A program made the translations under genes and the position numbers. From an uncultured Olsenella sp. (lineage in GTDB: Bacteria > Actinomycetota > Coriobacteriia > Coriobacteriales > Atopobiaceae), in NCBI GenBank assembly GCA_900540955.1, contig UQIF01000004.1, forward strand, positions 23,503 to 87,502: a stretch of 64,000 nucleotides of DNA, written 5' to 3'. This document shows, one piece after another, positions 1-8,460 of the stretch; position 1 is the stretch's first letter, and each line of letters begins with the position of its first letter. Below the pieces are notes generated by a model, which was given only the letters and a program-made list of their open reading frames with translations, was not told where the DNA came from and searched no databases.

Positions 1-1
1 C

Positions 2-589
2 GTGGCGCGCGCGATGGCCGTGCTCGAGCGCTCGGCAGCCATGGGCGTGATCGTCGCGGCGCCGACGGCCGGCTCGGCCGGCGTGGTGCCCGGCTGCGTG
101 CTCGCGCTCGCTGACCACCTGGGGGCGTCTGAGGCCGACGTCGAGGACGCGCTCTTCTGCGCGGCCGCCATCGGGCTGAACATCCAGACCGGCGCGTGCG
201 TGGCGGGCGCCGAGGGCGGCTGCCAGGCCGAGGTGGGCAGCGCCGCCGCCATGGCCGCCGCCGCGTGCGCCCAGCTCATGGGCGGCTCGCCCGAGCAGGC
301 CCTCACCGCGGCGTCGCTTGCCATATCGAACCTGCTGGGGCTCGTGTGCGACCCCGTGGGCGGGCTCGTGGAGGTTCCCTGCCAGGCTAGAAACGCCATC
401 GGCGTGGCGGCGGCCTTCTCGTCGGCGCAACTCGCGCTTTCGGGCGTCATGTGCCTCGTGCCGTTCGACCAGGTCGTGCACGCCATGAGCGAGGTCGGCC
501 ACGCGCTGCCCGCGAGCCTTCGCGAGACCGCGCGCGGGGGTCTCGCGGCGACGCCCGCGGCCTGCGCCGCCTGCGGGGCCTGCGGGTAG
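2..589 (+). CDS. sdaA: L-serine dehydratase, alpha (catalytic) part, C-terminal 195 residues
   Basis: Deaminates L-serine to pyruvate and ammonia in the cytoplasm using an oxygen-sensitive [4Fe-4S] cluster. The fragment shows the family blocks PTAGSAG, EGGCQAEVGSA, CDPVGGLVEVPC and LPASLRETARGGLA, which include the conserved cysteines of the iron-sulfur site. The gene runs off the left edge of the window, so the start and any fused beta domain cannot be seen. The C-terminus ends in an Ala/Cys-rich tail (ACAACGACG). It converges with the next gene, and a palindromic terminator lies between them. Family assignment is secure; single-chain versus split enzyme cannot be decided. Confidence 0.93.
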   Translation: MARAMAVLERSAAMGVIVAAPTAGSAGVVPGCVLALADHLGASEADVEDALFCAAAIGLNIQTGACVAGAEGGCQAEVGSAAAMAAAACAQLMGGSPEQALTAASLAISNLLGLVCDPVGGLVEVPCQARNAIGVAAAFSSAQLALSGVMCLVPFDQVVHAMSEVGHALPASLRETARGGLAATPAACAACGACG

Positions 590-616
590 GGGTGCGCCGC
601 GCCCTTCTTGCCACTA

Positions 617-714
617 AAAACTGCGCACATAGTTTGTCTTGCAAAAAACGCCGGGGTGATCACCTCGGCGTTTCTTGTTTGTGGAGAGAAGAAAAGAGAC
701 TATGTGCGCAGTTT
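617..714. terminator. Nested inverted repeats between convergent genes (bidirectional terminator)
   Basis: A perfect 17-bp inverted repeat (617-633 with 698-714, core ACTGCGCACATAGT) encloses a second hairpin (647-672, AACGCCG...CGGCGTT, centre TGATCA, one mismatch) that is followed by TTTCTTGTTT. It sits between the convergent sdaA and yaiI genes, so it can end transcription from both sides. The outer arms carry no T-run, which suggests a repeat element beyond the simple terminator. CCCTTCTTGCC at 602-612 resembles the flank of the other repeat loci in this window. Confidence 0.7.
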
Positions 715-757
715 TCGGGGCCTGGCGGGTCTTGCGGGCGACGGAGGGCAGGGGCGC

Positions 758-1243
758 CTACCAGATGCCAAGAAGCCCCTCGAGGTTCTCGGTGAAGCGC
801 CGCCGATCGCGGTCGGTGAAGGCGGCGGGGCCGCGGGTGCGGCCGCCGGCTCGCCGGACCTTCTTTTCCTCGGCGCGGATAAAGAGGTCGGAGTCGATCG
901 TGGCCTCGGAGTAGACGCGCCCGCGCACGCCTATCGCTCGGGCTCCTCGGCCCAGCACCATCGCGGCCAGGCCGATGTCCTGCGTGACCACGACGTCGCC
1001 GGGCTCGAGCGCCTCGACGATGGCGAAGTCGGCGGAGTCTGCGCCGCAGGACACCGCGAGGGTGTCGACCCAGAAGCCGCGCTTGGCGTGCGCGGCGTCG
1101 CGCGGGTCGCCTGCGCGCACGTGGCGCTCGAGGTTCTGCGTCGTGTTTCCCGCGATGACCACGGGAACCCCGGCGCGGCGGGCAACGGCCAATGCCTCGC
1201 CGGTGACGGGGCACGCGTCCGCGTCGATGAAAAGCGTCGTCAT
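758..1243 (-). CDS. YaiI/YqxD family (DUF188) protein
   Basis: 161 residues, the full length of the YaiI/YqxD family, whose members have a PIN-like fold; no biochemical role is firmly established. Family hallmarks seen are IDADACPV near the N-terminus (residues 6-13), VVTQDIGLA in the middle, and GGRTRGPAAFT followed by D-RRRF near the C-terminus. The acidic residues of IDADAC and TQD fit a metal-binding site. It follows the alcohol dehydrogenase gene with a 9-bp gap on the same strand, so the two are probably co-transcribed; the AGGG before the ATG lies at the end of the upstream gene. Confidence 0.88.
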   Translation of the reverse strand: MTTLFIDADACPVTGEALAVARRAGVPVVIAGNTTQNLERHVRAGDPRDAAHAKRGFWVDTLAVSCGADSADFAIVEALEPGDVVVTQDIGLAAMVLGRGARAIGVRGRVYSEATIDSDLFIRAEEKKVRRAGGRTRGPAAFTDRDRRRFTENLEGLLGIW

Positions 1244-1252
1244 GGCCGGGCC

Positions 1253-2488
1253 CTACAGGCAGCTTTCGTAGATCTTGCGGCAGTCGTCCATGGTGAGGCG
1301 ACGGATCTCGCCGAGCTCGGCGCCCTTGTTCTGCTCGAGCGTGGAAAGAAGGGCGGGGATGTCCGCGGCCGTCACGCCGAGCTCGCCGAGCGTGCGCGGC
1401 ATGCCGAGCGAGCAGAAGAAGGCCTGGATCTCGTCGATGATGGCCAGGACGGCGTCCTCCTCGGCCTCCTCGGGCGTGCCGTCGATGCAGTCCTCGACGA
1501 CGTCGACCGGCTCTATGTCGAAGACGAGGCGGCCGAAGGTGAGCCAGCGCTCCGGGCAGGCACGCCACACGTAGCGCATCCACGCGGGCATGATCACGGC
1601 GAGGCCGGCGCCGTGGGCGATTGAGGGGTCGTGGGCGGAGAGCTCGTGCTCGAGCGCGTGGCTCTCCCAGCCGCCGGCGCGGCCGTCCGGCTTGGCGTTG
1701 CGGCCGAGGCCGCAGAGGTCGTTGTGCGCCTGGGTGCCCGCCCACATGATGCTCGCGCGGGCGTCGTAGTCCTCGGGGTTTTCAAGCGCGGCGGGCGCGC
1801 ACTCGATGAGGCTGCGGATGATGCCGCAGGCGATTTGGTCGGTCACGGGGACGGGGCCCGTCGCGCCGAAGAAGCGCTCCATGATGTGGGCGCACATGTC
1901 GGTCACGCCGGCCGCGGTCTGGTAGGCGGGCAGGGTGAAGGTGAGCTCGGGGTCCATGACGGCGAGCTCGGGGCGATGCGCCTCGCTCGAGAAGCCGCGC
2001 TTGAGCCCGAGCTCGTCGTTGGAGATGACGCAGCTCGCGGAGGCCTCGGAGCCGGCGGCGGGGATGGTGAGGACACAGGCGACGGGGAGCTTGCGGGAGG
2101 CGTCGAGCACGGCCTTCTTTGCAAAGAGGTCCCACACGTCGGAGTCGATCGAGACGCCGGCGGCGATGGCCTTGGCCGTGTCGATGACCGAGCCGCCGCC
2201 GACGGCGAGCACCACGTCGGCCTCGTCTGCGCGGGCCGCCGCGACGCCGTCGCGCACAAGGCCAACCTCGGGGTTCGGGCGCACGCCGCCGAGCTGCGCG
2301 TGGCGGATGCCGGCGCGGTCGAGCGAGGTGAGCACGCGGTCGAGCGTGCCAGTGCGGACGACGGAGCCCTTGCCGTAGACGACGAGCGCGCAGGCGTGGC
2401 CGAGGGCGGCGAGCTCGTCTCCGACCTCGTCGACGGAGCCGCGGCCGAACACGAACTTGGTGGGCACGTGATAGGTGAAATCGTTCAT
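1253..2488 (-). CDS. Iron-containing alcohol dehydrogenase (butanol dehydrogenase type)
   Basis: 411 residues, group III metal-dependent alcohol dehydrogenase that reduces aldehydes or oxidises alcohols with NAD(P)H in the cytoplasm. Seen: the nucleotide-binding loop GGGSVIDTAKAIA (about residue 95-107), the metal-binding aspartate and histidine in GVTDMCAHIMERFF, and histidines in SHALEHELSAHDPSIAHGAGL. The N-terminus (FTYHVPTKFVFGRG) is typical of the BDH/YqdH subgroup. The ATG is preceded by GGAAAGG. The substrate cannot be told from sequence; a fermentative role is likely in an anaerobe. Confidence 0.92.
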   Translation of the reverse strand: MNDFTYHVPTKFVFGRGSVDEVGDELAALGHACALVVYGKGSVVRTGTLDRVLTSLDRAGIRHAQLGGVRPNPEVGLVRDGVAAARADEADVVLAVGGGSVIDTAKAIAAGVSIDSDVWDLFAKKAVLDASRKLPVACVLTIPAAGSEASASCVISNDELGLKRGFSSEAHRPELAVMDPELTFTLPAYQTAAGVTDMCAHIMERFFGATGPVPVTDQIACGIIRSLIECAPAALENPEDYDARASIMWAGTQAHNDLCGLGRNAKPDGRAGGWESHALEHELSAHDPSIAHGAGLAVIMPAWMRYVWRACPERWLTFGRLVFDIEPVDVVEDCIDGTPEEAEEDAVLAIIDEIQAFFCSLGMPRTLGELGVTAADIPALLSTLEQNKGAELGEIRRLTMDDCRKIYESCL

Positions 2489-2564
2489 GGGATGCCTTTC
2501 CGCTGGGGTGTACGACCGCGATTGTACCGCCGCGGGGCCGCTGGCGTTCGCGCCCTTCTTGCCG

Positions 2565-2745
2565 CGTTAAGAAACCATGACGTCTGGGCGGGACCCTTCT
2601 TGCCTCGTTAAGAAACGCCGACGTCTGGGCGTCCGCGCTAAGAAATGGGCACCTCTGGGCTAGGAGGTTGCCCAGAGGTGCCGGATTCTTAGCGCGGGCG
2701 GCGCTTTGCCGGGGCGCGGCGCCCAGACGTCGGCGATTTTTAGCG
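2565..2745. repeat. Array A1: five copies of a 25-bp unit in inverted groups
   Basis: Units (consensus GCCCAGACGTC-n4-TTCTTArCGC) read on the minus strand at 2565-2589, 2606-2630 and 2636-2660, and on the plus strand at 2670-2694 and 2721-2745. Start-to-start distances are 41, 30 and (inverted pair) 51 bp, close to 4, 3 and 5 helical turns. The central pair forms a hairpin with a 9-nt loop; both arms carry the same departure from consensus (ACCTCTGGGC with GCCCAGAGGT), so pairing is kept. The array fills most of the 286-bp gap between the permease end and the alcohol dehydrogenase start; the flank contains CCCTTCTTGCC. The same family recurs at 11814-11954. Confidence 0.85.
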
Positions 2746-2774
2746 CGGGCGATTTGAGCGCGGCGCGCGGTCGT

Positions 2775-5753
2775 CTACTCCGCGCGCAGGGAGTCCACGA
2801 GGTTCATCGCGTGCGACTTCCTCAGCGCGTAGACGGTGCTCGCGGCGAGCACGGCGACGATGAGCGCGACGGACAGCGCGATGTGGCCCCACGGCAGCGC
2901 GATGCCGAAGCCCTCGAACGAGATGTCCATCACCTGGTAAAGCCCGTAGTCGACAAGAAGCGCGAGCGCGAGCCCGTAGGCGAGGCCGCGGATTGCGTGG
3001 TCGGCGCACTCGAGCGCGATCATGCGGCGGAACCCCCTTTGCCCGAGGCCGACGCTGCGAAGGACCGCGAACTCCCGGGTGCGCAGGGCAAGCCCGCTCG
3101 AGATCGTGTTGAAGACGTTGGCCACGGCTATGAGCGCGCAGATGGCGGTGAAGCAGTAGAGGAAGACCTGCGCGGTATAGGCCATCGCGTTGTTGTTGCG
3201 CAGCAGCTCGGCGACGGCCACGGTGTAGCTCGTGTCGAGGCCCGCCGCCCCGACTGCCTCTACGAGCTTGTCCTCGTCGACGCTCTTGCCGCCGGTCCCG
3301 ACGCAGATCGAGGTCATCGAGTTCACGTCCGTAATCCCCGCCGCCTCGGCGGTCGAGGCGGAGACGATGAGCGTGGGGCAGTTGGCCGCAAGCTGCTTGA
3401 GGCTCAAGGGGAAGTCATCGCCCACGTCCTCGGCCAACGCGGCGATGCGCAGGCGCTCGGTGCGGACCGTTTCATGGCCGAGCTGCTTCGTCTGCAGGTT
3501 GCCCTCGGCGTCCGTGTAGCAGACGCCGTAGACCGGCTTGGACTCGCCGTCCACGTCGTAGGCGTCGATCCACTCGGAGCCGTCCGTGGCGGTGGGCAGG
3601 ATGAGCTCGGCGTCGGTGCCGAGGGCCGCCTGTGCCAAGGGCCTGAGCGTGGTGTACTTGGCGCCGCCGTAGATGTCGAGCCGGTTGATCGCGATGCAGG
3701 TCCCCGCGCCCGGGGCGGCATCCGCCCCCGTGAGTCCCACGTGCCCGCAGAGCGCGGCCCACGTGGCGTCGTCTACCACCTCGACGGGAGCCTTGCGGCG
3801 GCCCTCGGAGTCCGGCTGGGCCGTCTGCTCGTCGACCTCGTCCGCGCAATCGGGGTTCATGGCCCCGTCCGCGAGCTTGACCAGCGTGATGTTCCCCGAG
3901 AGCACCGCCGTGGACTCGACGTCCTCGACGCCCTTGAGCTTCTCGGCGGCCGTCTGGGCGAGCTCGAGCACGCCCGCATCGTTGCCCTCAGCGCCCTTCT
4001 CGCTCTTGAAGACGAACATCATATAGTCTGTCTTCGAGGAGTAGTCGAGGTACGACGTCGCCTGGCTGAGGTAGGTGCCCAGGATGCCGGCCGTCACGAG
4101 CAGCACGACCGAGATGGCCAGCGACGCCACGGCCACGCGCGCCTTGCCGCCGCTCGCCACGCGGGTGCGCCGGGCGAGGAAGCCGGGTATGCCCGCGAAG
4201 CGCGCGGCGATGCCGCGGGGCTTCTTTCCGTCCGCCGTGAAGCCGTCCATGAGCCCGTTTCGGCGGCCGAACTCGCGGAGCAGGCGGCGGCTCGGCTTGA
4301 CGTCGCCCGACTGGCGGATCGCGTCGACCGCGCTCACGCCGCCGGCGCGCTTGGCGGGAGCCCAGGCGCTGATGAGCAGGGTGACCACCGAGAGCGCGAC
4401 CACGACGGCGAGCGCGCGGGCGTCGACGCTCACGGGCACGGCGGTCTTGCTGCCGACGAGCACGGCCCAGCCGTCACCCGTGACGGCGAAGGCGGCGTAG
4501 GTGCCCGCGAGACCGATGAGGATGCCGAGCGGGATGCCGACGAGTCCCAGGATGCCCGCCTCGATGAACACGGTGCGCCTGAGCTGACGCCTGGACGCGC
4601 CGAGAGAAGATAAAAGCCCGAACTGCCGGGTGCGCTCCGAGATCGAGATCGCGAAGGCGTTGGAGATGAGCGACACCGCTGCCACGATGATGACGGCGGA
4701 CAGGATGCCGATGAAGCCGATGACCGTCGTCCAGATCGTGCGGTCGTCGATGACGCCCTCGAGGTTGAGGAGGGCGCTGTTGAACGAGGGGTAAGCGGCC
4801 GAGACGTCCTGGCGCGTGAGGCCTACGACGGAGATGGCCAGGTCCTCGAGGTCGTCCTTGTTGCCTATGCCCGTGGTGGACGCCCAGGCGCAGGTGGCGG
4901 CGGGCACGCCGTCGGCCTCGGGCTCGGCGTCGCTCACGTATGCCTGGGCGTAGCCGAAGTACGAGCTGTTTTCCGCGAAGCCCACGACGGTGAACTCGCG
5001 CGGGGCGGCGGCGCCGTCCAAGGTCTCGAGGGGGATGCGGTCGGCTCCCGAGTACTCGAACTGCAACGCGTTCAGGCCGCTCAGGGCCACGGCACCCTCA
5101 GACGCCTGCGCATGGCGCCTGCCGAGCGAGAGGCGCACCGTGCTCCCGAGCTCGACGGGCCCGTCCGAGACGGCGCCTGAGGCCACGCCGACGTACTCGG
5201 AGTCCCCCTCCGTGAGCGTCTCGCCCTGGTAGAAGGAGGGTAGAACGATCTCTCCCGGGGCCGAGGGCGCCCGCCCGCTCTCGAGCTCGGGGGCCTTCTT
5301 CACGGCGTACTGGCCGTCGCCCTTGGCGCGGGCTCCCGCGGAGGCGTCCTCTGCGGGCATCGTCTGGACGTTGAGGGCGGGGCCAAGGGTGTTGGCGTTC
5401 TCCTCGCTCAGCGCGCAGGCGCCGAGGTCGCGCGCCGTGGCGAGGCGGTCGAGGTGCCCGTCAAGGCCGCTTTCGATGGTGCTCAGCTGCTCGTCGGTGA
5501 GGCTCGGGTACTCGATCTGCCAGATTCCGCGCTCGGCCGAGACCTGGCCGCGCAGGGCCGCGGCGAGGCTCGTCATGCTCGTGAACACGGCGACAAGAAG
5601 CCCCGTCGCGAGCGCGATCCCGATGATGGTCACGACGGTGCGGGCGCGGTTCTTCGCGAGCGTGCGCAGCGTGAAGGAGGCAAGCACGCCGCGGCGCGGG
5701 GCTGCGGCGGCATGTGCACCGGGAGCCCTTCTTTCCACGTTCTTCTGTGCCAT
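2775..5753 (-). CDS. ABC transporter permease, FtsX/MacB type
   Basis: 992-residue membrane protein with two FtsX-type permease domains. A first helix (about residues 30-55) follows a cytoplasmic stretch, then comes a large extracytoplasmic domain, a three-helix bundle around residues 345-490, a second N-terminal-type helix near 575, a second extracytoplasmic domain and a terminal three-helix bundle ending MNLVDSLRAE, the usual end of the family. It starts 4 bp after the ATPase gene with its ribosome site inside that gene, so the two form one transporter. Proximity to a two-component system suggests export or sensing of antimicrobial peptides; macrolide or lipoprotein-type substrates remain possible. 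Confidence 0.88.
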   Translation of the reverse strand: MAQKNVERRAPGAHAAAAPRRGVLASFTLRTLAKNRARTVVTIIGIALATGLLVAVFTSMTSLAAALRGQVSAERGIWQIEYPSLTDEQLSTIESGLDGHLDRLATARDLGACALSEENANTLGPALNVQTMPAEDASAGARAKGDGQYAVKKAPELESGRAPSAPGEIVLPSFYQGETLTEGDSEYVGVASGAVSDGPVELGSTVRLSLGRRHAQASEGAVALSGLNALQFEYSGADRIPLETLDGAAAPREFTVVGFAENSSYFGYAQAYVSDAEPEADGVPAATCAWASTTGIGNKDDLEDLAISVVGLTRQDVSAAYPSFNSALLNLEGVIDDRTIWTTVIGFIGILSAVIIVAAVSLISNAFAISISERTRQFGLLSSLGASRRQLRRTVFIEAGILGLVGIPLGILIGLAGTYAAFAVTGDGWAVLVGSKTAVPVSVDARALAVVVALSVVTLLISAWAPAKRAGGVSAVDAIRQSGDVKPSRRLLREFGRRNGLMDGFTADGKKPRGIAARFAGIPGFLARRTRVASGGKARVAVASLAISVVLLVTAGILGTYLSQATSYLDYSSKTDYMMFVFKSEKGAEGNDAGVLELAQTAAEKLKGVEDVESTAVLSGNITLVKLADGAMNPDCADEVDEQTAQPDSEGRRKAPVEVVDDATWAALCGHVGLTGADAAPGAGTCIAINRLDIYGGAKYTTLRPLAQAALGTDAELILPTATDGSEWIDAYDVDGESKPVYGVCYTDAEGNLQTKQLGHETVRTERLRIAALAEDVGDDFPLSLKQLAANCPTLIVSASTAEAAGITDVNSMTSICVGTGGKSVDEDKLVEAVGAAGLDTSYTVAVAELLRNNNAMAYTAQVFLYCFTAICALIAVANVFNTISSGLALRTREFAVLRSVGLGQRGFRRMIALECADHAIRGLAYGLALALLVDYGLYQVMDISFEGFGIALPWGHIALSVALIVAVLAASTVYALRKSHAMNLVDSLRAE

Positions 5754-5757
5754 GGCG

Positions 5758-6438
5758 CTACCTCGTCCTCACGTCGGAGGCCACGCGGCCGTCCTCGATG
5801 GTCACGACGCGGTCCGCCGAAAGCGCGATGTCCTCGTCGTGGGTGATCACGATGAGGGTCTGCCCGAGCTGCGCGTTCGACTTGCGAAGAAGGGCCATGA
5901 TCTCGGCGGAGTTCTTCGTGTCGAGGTTGCCCGTGGGCTCGTCGGCGAGCACGATCGCGGGCGAGTTCATGAGGGCGCGGCCCACGGCGACGCGCTGCTG
6001 CTGGCCGCCGGAGAGCTGGTTGGGCAGGTGGTGCTCGCGGCCCTCGAGGCCGAGGACGCGCAGCATGTTCTCGAGGCGCTTCTGGTTCACGGGGCGGCCG
6101 TCGAGCAGGACGGGCAGCGTCATGTTCTCGACGACGTCGAGGACGGGCACGAGGTTGTAGAACTGGTAGACAAGGCCGACCTCGCGGCGGCGGAACACGG
6201 CGAGCTGCTCGTCACTTCGGGCAAAGACGTCCTGCCCGTTGAGGTAGACACTGCCGGATGTCGGGCGGTCGACGCCGCCGATCATGTGCAGCATCGTCGA
6301 CTTACCCGAGCCCGAGCTGCCCACGATCGCCACGAACTCGCCCGCCTCGACGGTGAGGCTCACGTCGTCGAGGGCACGCACGGCGGTGTCGCCCGAGCCG
6401 TAGACCTTGGTCAGGTGGTCGAGCCTGAGGATTTCCAT
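5758..6438 (-). CDS. ABC transporter ATP-binding protein (MacB/BceA type)
   Basis: 226 residues, a complete single nucleotide-binding domain. Seen: Walker A GSSGSGKST (residues 40-48), Q-loop region VYQFYNLVPVLDV, signature LSGGQQQR, Walker B VLADEPTGNLD and switch histidine ITHDE. This combination is characteristic of the LolD/MacB/BceA subgroup, which partners FtsX-type permeases. It energises the permease encoded directly downstream. The 128-bp gap upstream holds two GTCAC direct repeats, probably sites for the neighbouring response regulator. Confidence 0.95.
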   Translation of the reverse strand: MEILRLDHLTKVYGSGDTAVRALDDVSLTVEAGEFVAIVGSSGSGKSTMLHMIGGVDRPTSGSVYLNGQDVFARSDEQLAVFRRREVGLVYQFYNLVPVLDVVENMTLPVLLDGRPVNQKRLENMLRVLGLEGREHHLPNQLSGGQQQRVAVGRALMNSPAIVLADEPTGNLDTKNSAEIMALLRKSNAQLGQTLIVITHDEDIALSADRVVTIEDGRVASDVRTR

Positions 6439-6497
6439 GTTGGTCCCTTCTTCGCTGGTTTGCTTGCGATTCTAAGTGTGAGGAAGCGACCTTCTAC

Positions 6498-6528
6498 GCC
6501 CGTGACGCGCAGGTGACCGAAACGTAAG
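6498..6528 (-). promoter_or_regulatory. Candidate response-regulator site upstream of the ABC operon
   Basis: On the minus strand GGTCAC and GTCAC occur as direct repeats 11 bp apart (GGTCACCTGCGCGTCAC, about 6502-6518), upstream of a TAGAAT -10-like box and the ATPase start. The same half-site forms the inverted repeat upstream of the response regulator gene at 8345-8360. Direct repeats near one helical turn are usual for OmpR-family regulators. Confidence 0.45.
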
Positions 6529-6566
6529 GCGCGCCCGCGCCGGCGCGGCGGCCCGGGCGGGCGAGG

Positions 6567-7601
6567 CTAGACGACGGTCTTGAAGAAGGCGAAGTCGAAG
6601 CGTGCGCCGCCGCCCGGGGCGTTCGACGCGCGAAGGCTTCCGCCTTGCGCGGCGACGAGCCCCTGCGCGAGCGCGAGCCCGATCCCGACGCCGCCGGCGG
6701 GGTCGGCGTCCCCGGGGCCGCGGTAGAAGCGCTCGAAGATGTGGGGGAGGTCGGCCTCGGCGATGCCCGGGCCCGTGTCGTCGACGCGGACGCGGAACGC
6801 CAGGGCGTCCTCCCACGCGCGCAGCGACACGGCCCCTCCGGCCGGCGTGTGCTCCATGCAGTTCTTGAGGACGTTGCCGAGCGCCTCGGCGGTCCACGCG
6901 AGGTCGCCCTCGAAGCCCGCACCTGCTTGGATGTCGGTCTCGAGGCGCACGTCTGCGAGGTCGAACGAGAGCGCGAGGGGCTCGAATGCCCTGACGGCGA
7001 GCCTGTCCGCGTCCACGCGTTTCCGCGCGAAGTGCACGACGCCCGCGTCGAGCCTCGCGAGCTTGAGCAGTCCCGCGACGAGCCACTGCACCCGCTCCTC
7101 GAGCGACTCCATGGAGCGCAGCCGCGCGACCTCAGCCTCCATGTCTTCCGTCTCCGAAAGCCTCCTGCGCACGAGGACGGTCATGAGGGAAAGCGACGTC
7201 ATGGGCGTCTTGAGCTGGTGCGATATGTCGGCCATCGCCTCGGCGAGCGTGCGCTTCTCGCGTTCGAGCTCCTCGGCGTTCAAGGTGAGCCGCGAGCACA
7301 TCTTGTCGAGCTCGGACGCGAGGATCGCGACTTCCCCCTCGCTCATCGCGTCGAAGCGCACGTCGCGCCGCCCGTCGAGCGCCCCGCCGACCTTACAGGC
7401 GAGCTCGGCCAGTGCCGCGTGCCTTCGCGCGGTGGCCCACAGCCACGCGCCCATGGCGACGCTGCCGCCCGCAAGCGCGCAGCCGCCTGCCGCGGCGCCC
7501 CCGAGCGCCCAGGCGCCGACGGCGCCCGCGGCGACCGCCGCGCAGCCGAGACCCGCGGCGACGCGCACGTCTTTATTGCGAAGAAGCCCCGATGCCCCCA
7601 T
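6567..7601 (-). CDS. Sensor histidine kinase, short-loop two-helix membrane type
   Basis: 344 residues. Two hydrophobic helices (about 14-35 and 39-56) are separated by only a few residues, so almost nothing is exposed outside, as in intramembrane-sensing kinases such as BceS. Then come a HAMP-like linker, an H-box DISHQLKTPMTS (His about 128), an N-box with NVLKNCMEHTP, G1 DDTGPGI, F-box FERFYRG and G2 GVGIGLALAQG. It lies just after the response regulator gene and before the ABC transporter, and probably senses the state of that transporter. The sensing idea is inference from architecture. Confidence 0.9.
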   Translation of the reverse strand: MGASGLLRNKDVRVAAGLGCAAVAAGAVGAWALGGAAAGGCALAGGSVAMGAWLWATARRHAALAELACKVGGALDGRRDVRFDAMSEGEVAILASELDKMCSRLTLNAEELEREKRTLAEAMADISHQLKTPMTSLSLMTVLVRRRLSETEDMEAEVARLRSMESLEERVQWLVAGLLKLARLDAGVVHFARKRVDADRLAVRAFEPLALSFDLADVRLETDIQAGAGFEGDLAWTAEALGNVLKNCMEHTPAGGAVSLRAWEDALAFRVRVDDTGPGIAEADLPHIFERFYRGPGDADPAGGVGIGLALAQGLVAAQGGSLRASNAPGGGARFDFAFFKTVV

Positions 7602-7613
7602 GCCGTCCGCCGC

Positions 7614-8294
7614 CTAGCCCTCGGCCCGGTAGCCCATGCCGCGCACCGTGGTAATGAGAGCGGGCGCGCACGGGTCGTCCTCGAGCTTGTCCCGGAGGCG
7701 CTTGATGTAGACGGATAGCGTGTTCTCCTCGATGTAGGCGCCGGCGTCGTCCCACAGCGCCTCGCGCATCATGTCGCGTGTGACCACGCGGTCCTTGTTC
7801 TTCGCAAAGAGCAGCAGCAGCCGGTACTCGAGGGCGGAAAGCACGACCTCGCGCCCGCCCTTCTCCACGTGCGCGCGGTCGGGGTCGATGACCACGTCGC
7901 CGAGCGTAAGGCGGGCGACCTTAGGCTGCGAGCGCCGGATGGCGGCGGCCACGCGCGCGAGCAGCTCGCGCGGGCGGAAGGGCTTGGCGACGTAGTCGTC
8001 GGCGCCCATCGAAAGCCCGGTCACGGTATTGAGCTCATCGCCCGAGGCGGTGAGGAAGATCACGGGAACCTGCGGGGTTGCCGCCTTGATGGCCGCGCAG
8101 ACCGCGAAGCCGTTGCCCTGGGCGAGCGTGACGTCGACGAGCGCGAGCGCGTAGCCGGCGTGCGGCGCGCACGCGAGCGCGACGGCGCCGTCCTGGGTGG
8201 GGGAGTCGTCCACCTCGTAGCCCTCGGAGGCCAAAAGCTCCGAGAGCGTCTCCACTATGAGCTTGTCGTCCTCGACGAGCAGAATGCGTGCCAT
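7614..8294 (-). CDS. Response regulator, OmpR family
   Basis: 226 residues: receiver domain (1-115) with acidic pocket ED at 8-9, phosphoacceptor Asp54 in LVDVTLAQGNG and Lys104 in AKPFRP, followed by a winged-helix DNA-binding domain (about 125-226, TLGDVVIDPDRAHV ... LRDKLEDDP ... TTVRGMGYRAEG). First gene of the two-component/ABC module; GGAGACC precedes the ATG. An inverted repeat GTGACC-N4-GGTCAC lies about 50 bp upstream of the start, suggesting autoregulation. Confidence 0.94.
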   Translation of the reverse strand: MARILLVEDDKLIVETLSELLASEGYEVDDSPTQDGAVALACAPHAGYALALVDVTLAQGNGFAVCAAIKAATPQVPVIFLTASGDELNTVTGLSMGADDYVAKPFRPRELLARVAAAIRRSQPKVARLTLGDVVIDPDRAHVEKGGREVVLSALEYRLLLLFAKNKDRVVTRDMMREALWDDAGAYIEENTLSVYIKRLRDKLEDDPCAPALITTVRGMGYRAEG

Positions 8295-8344
8295 GGGTCT
8301 CCTTCCACTTCGTCAAAGTATAGAAAGAAGGGCGCGGGGCGTGC

Positions 8345-8360
8345 GTGACCATTCGGTCAC
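8345..8360. promoter_or_regulatory. Inverted repeat GTGACC-ATTC-GGTCAC
   Basis: Perfect 6-bp arms with a 4-bp spacer, about 50 bp upstream of the response regulator start. The arrangement (half-site, 4-bp spacer, half-site) resembles operators of Bce-type regulators. The half-site recurs upstream of the ABC operon (6502-6518). Confidence 0.5.
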
Positions 8361-8460
8361 CTGCGGAGGAGGGATGACGTCCTCGCCCTTATTGCCAGCT
8401 GCGATTCAAGACGAATGTCGGCGAACGGATGGCAAATCTCGCCCAACGGCGGCCTTCTTT

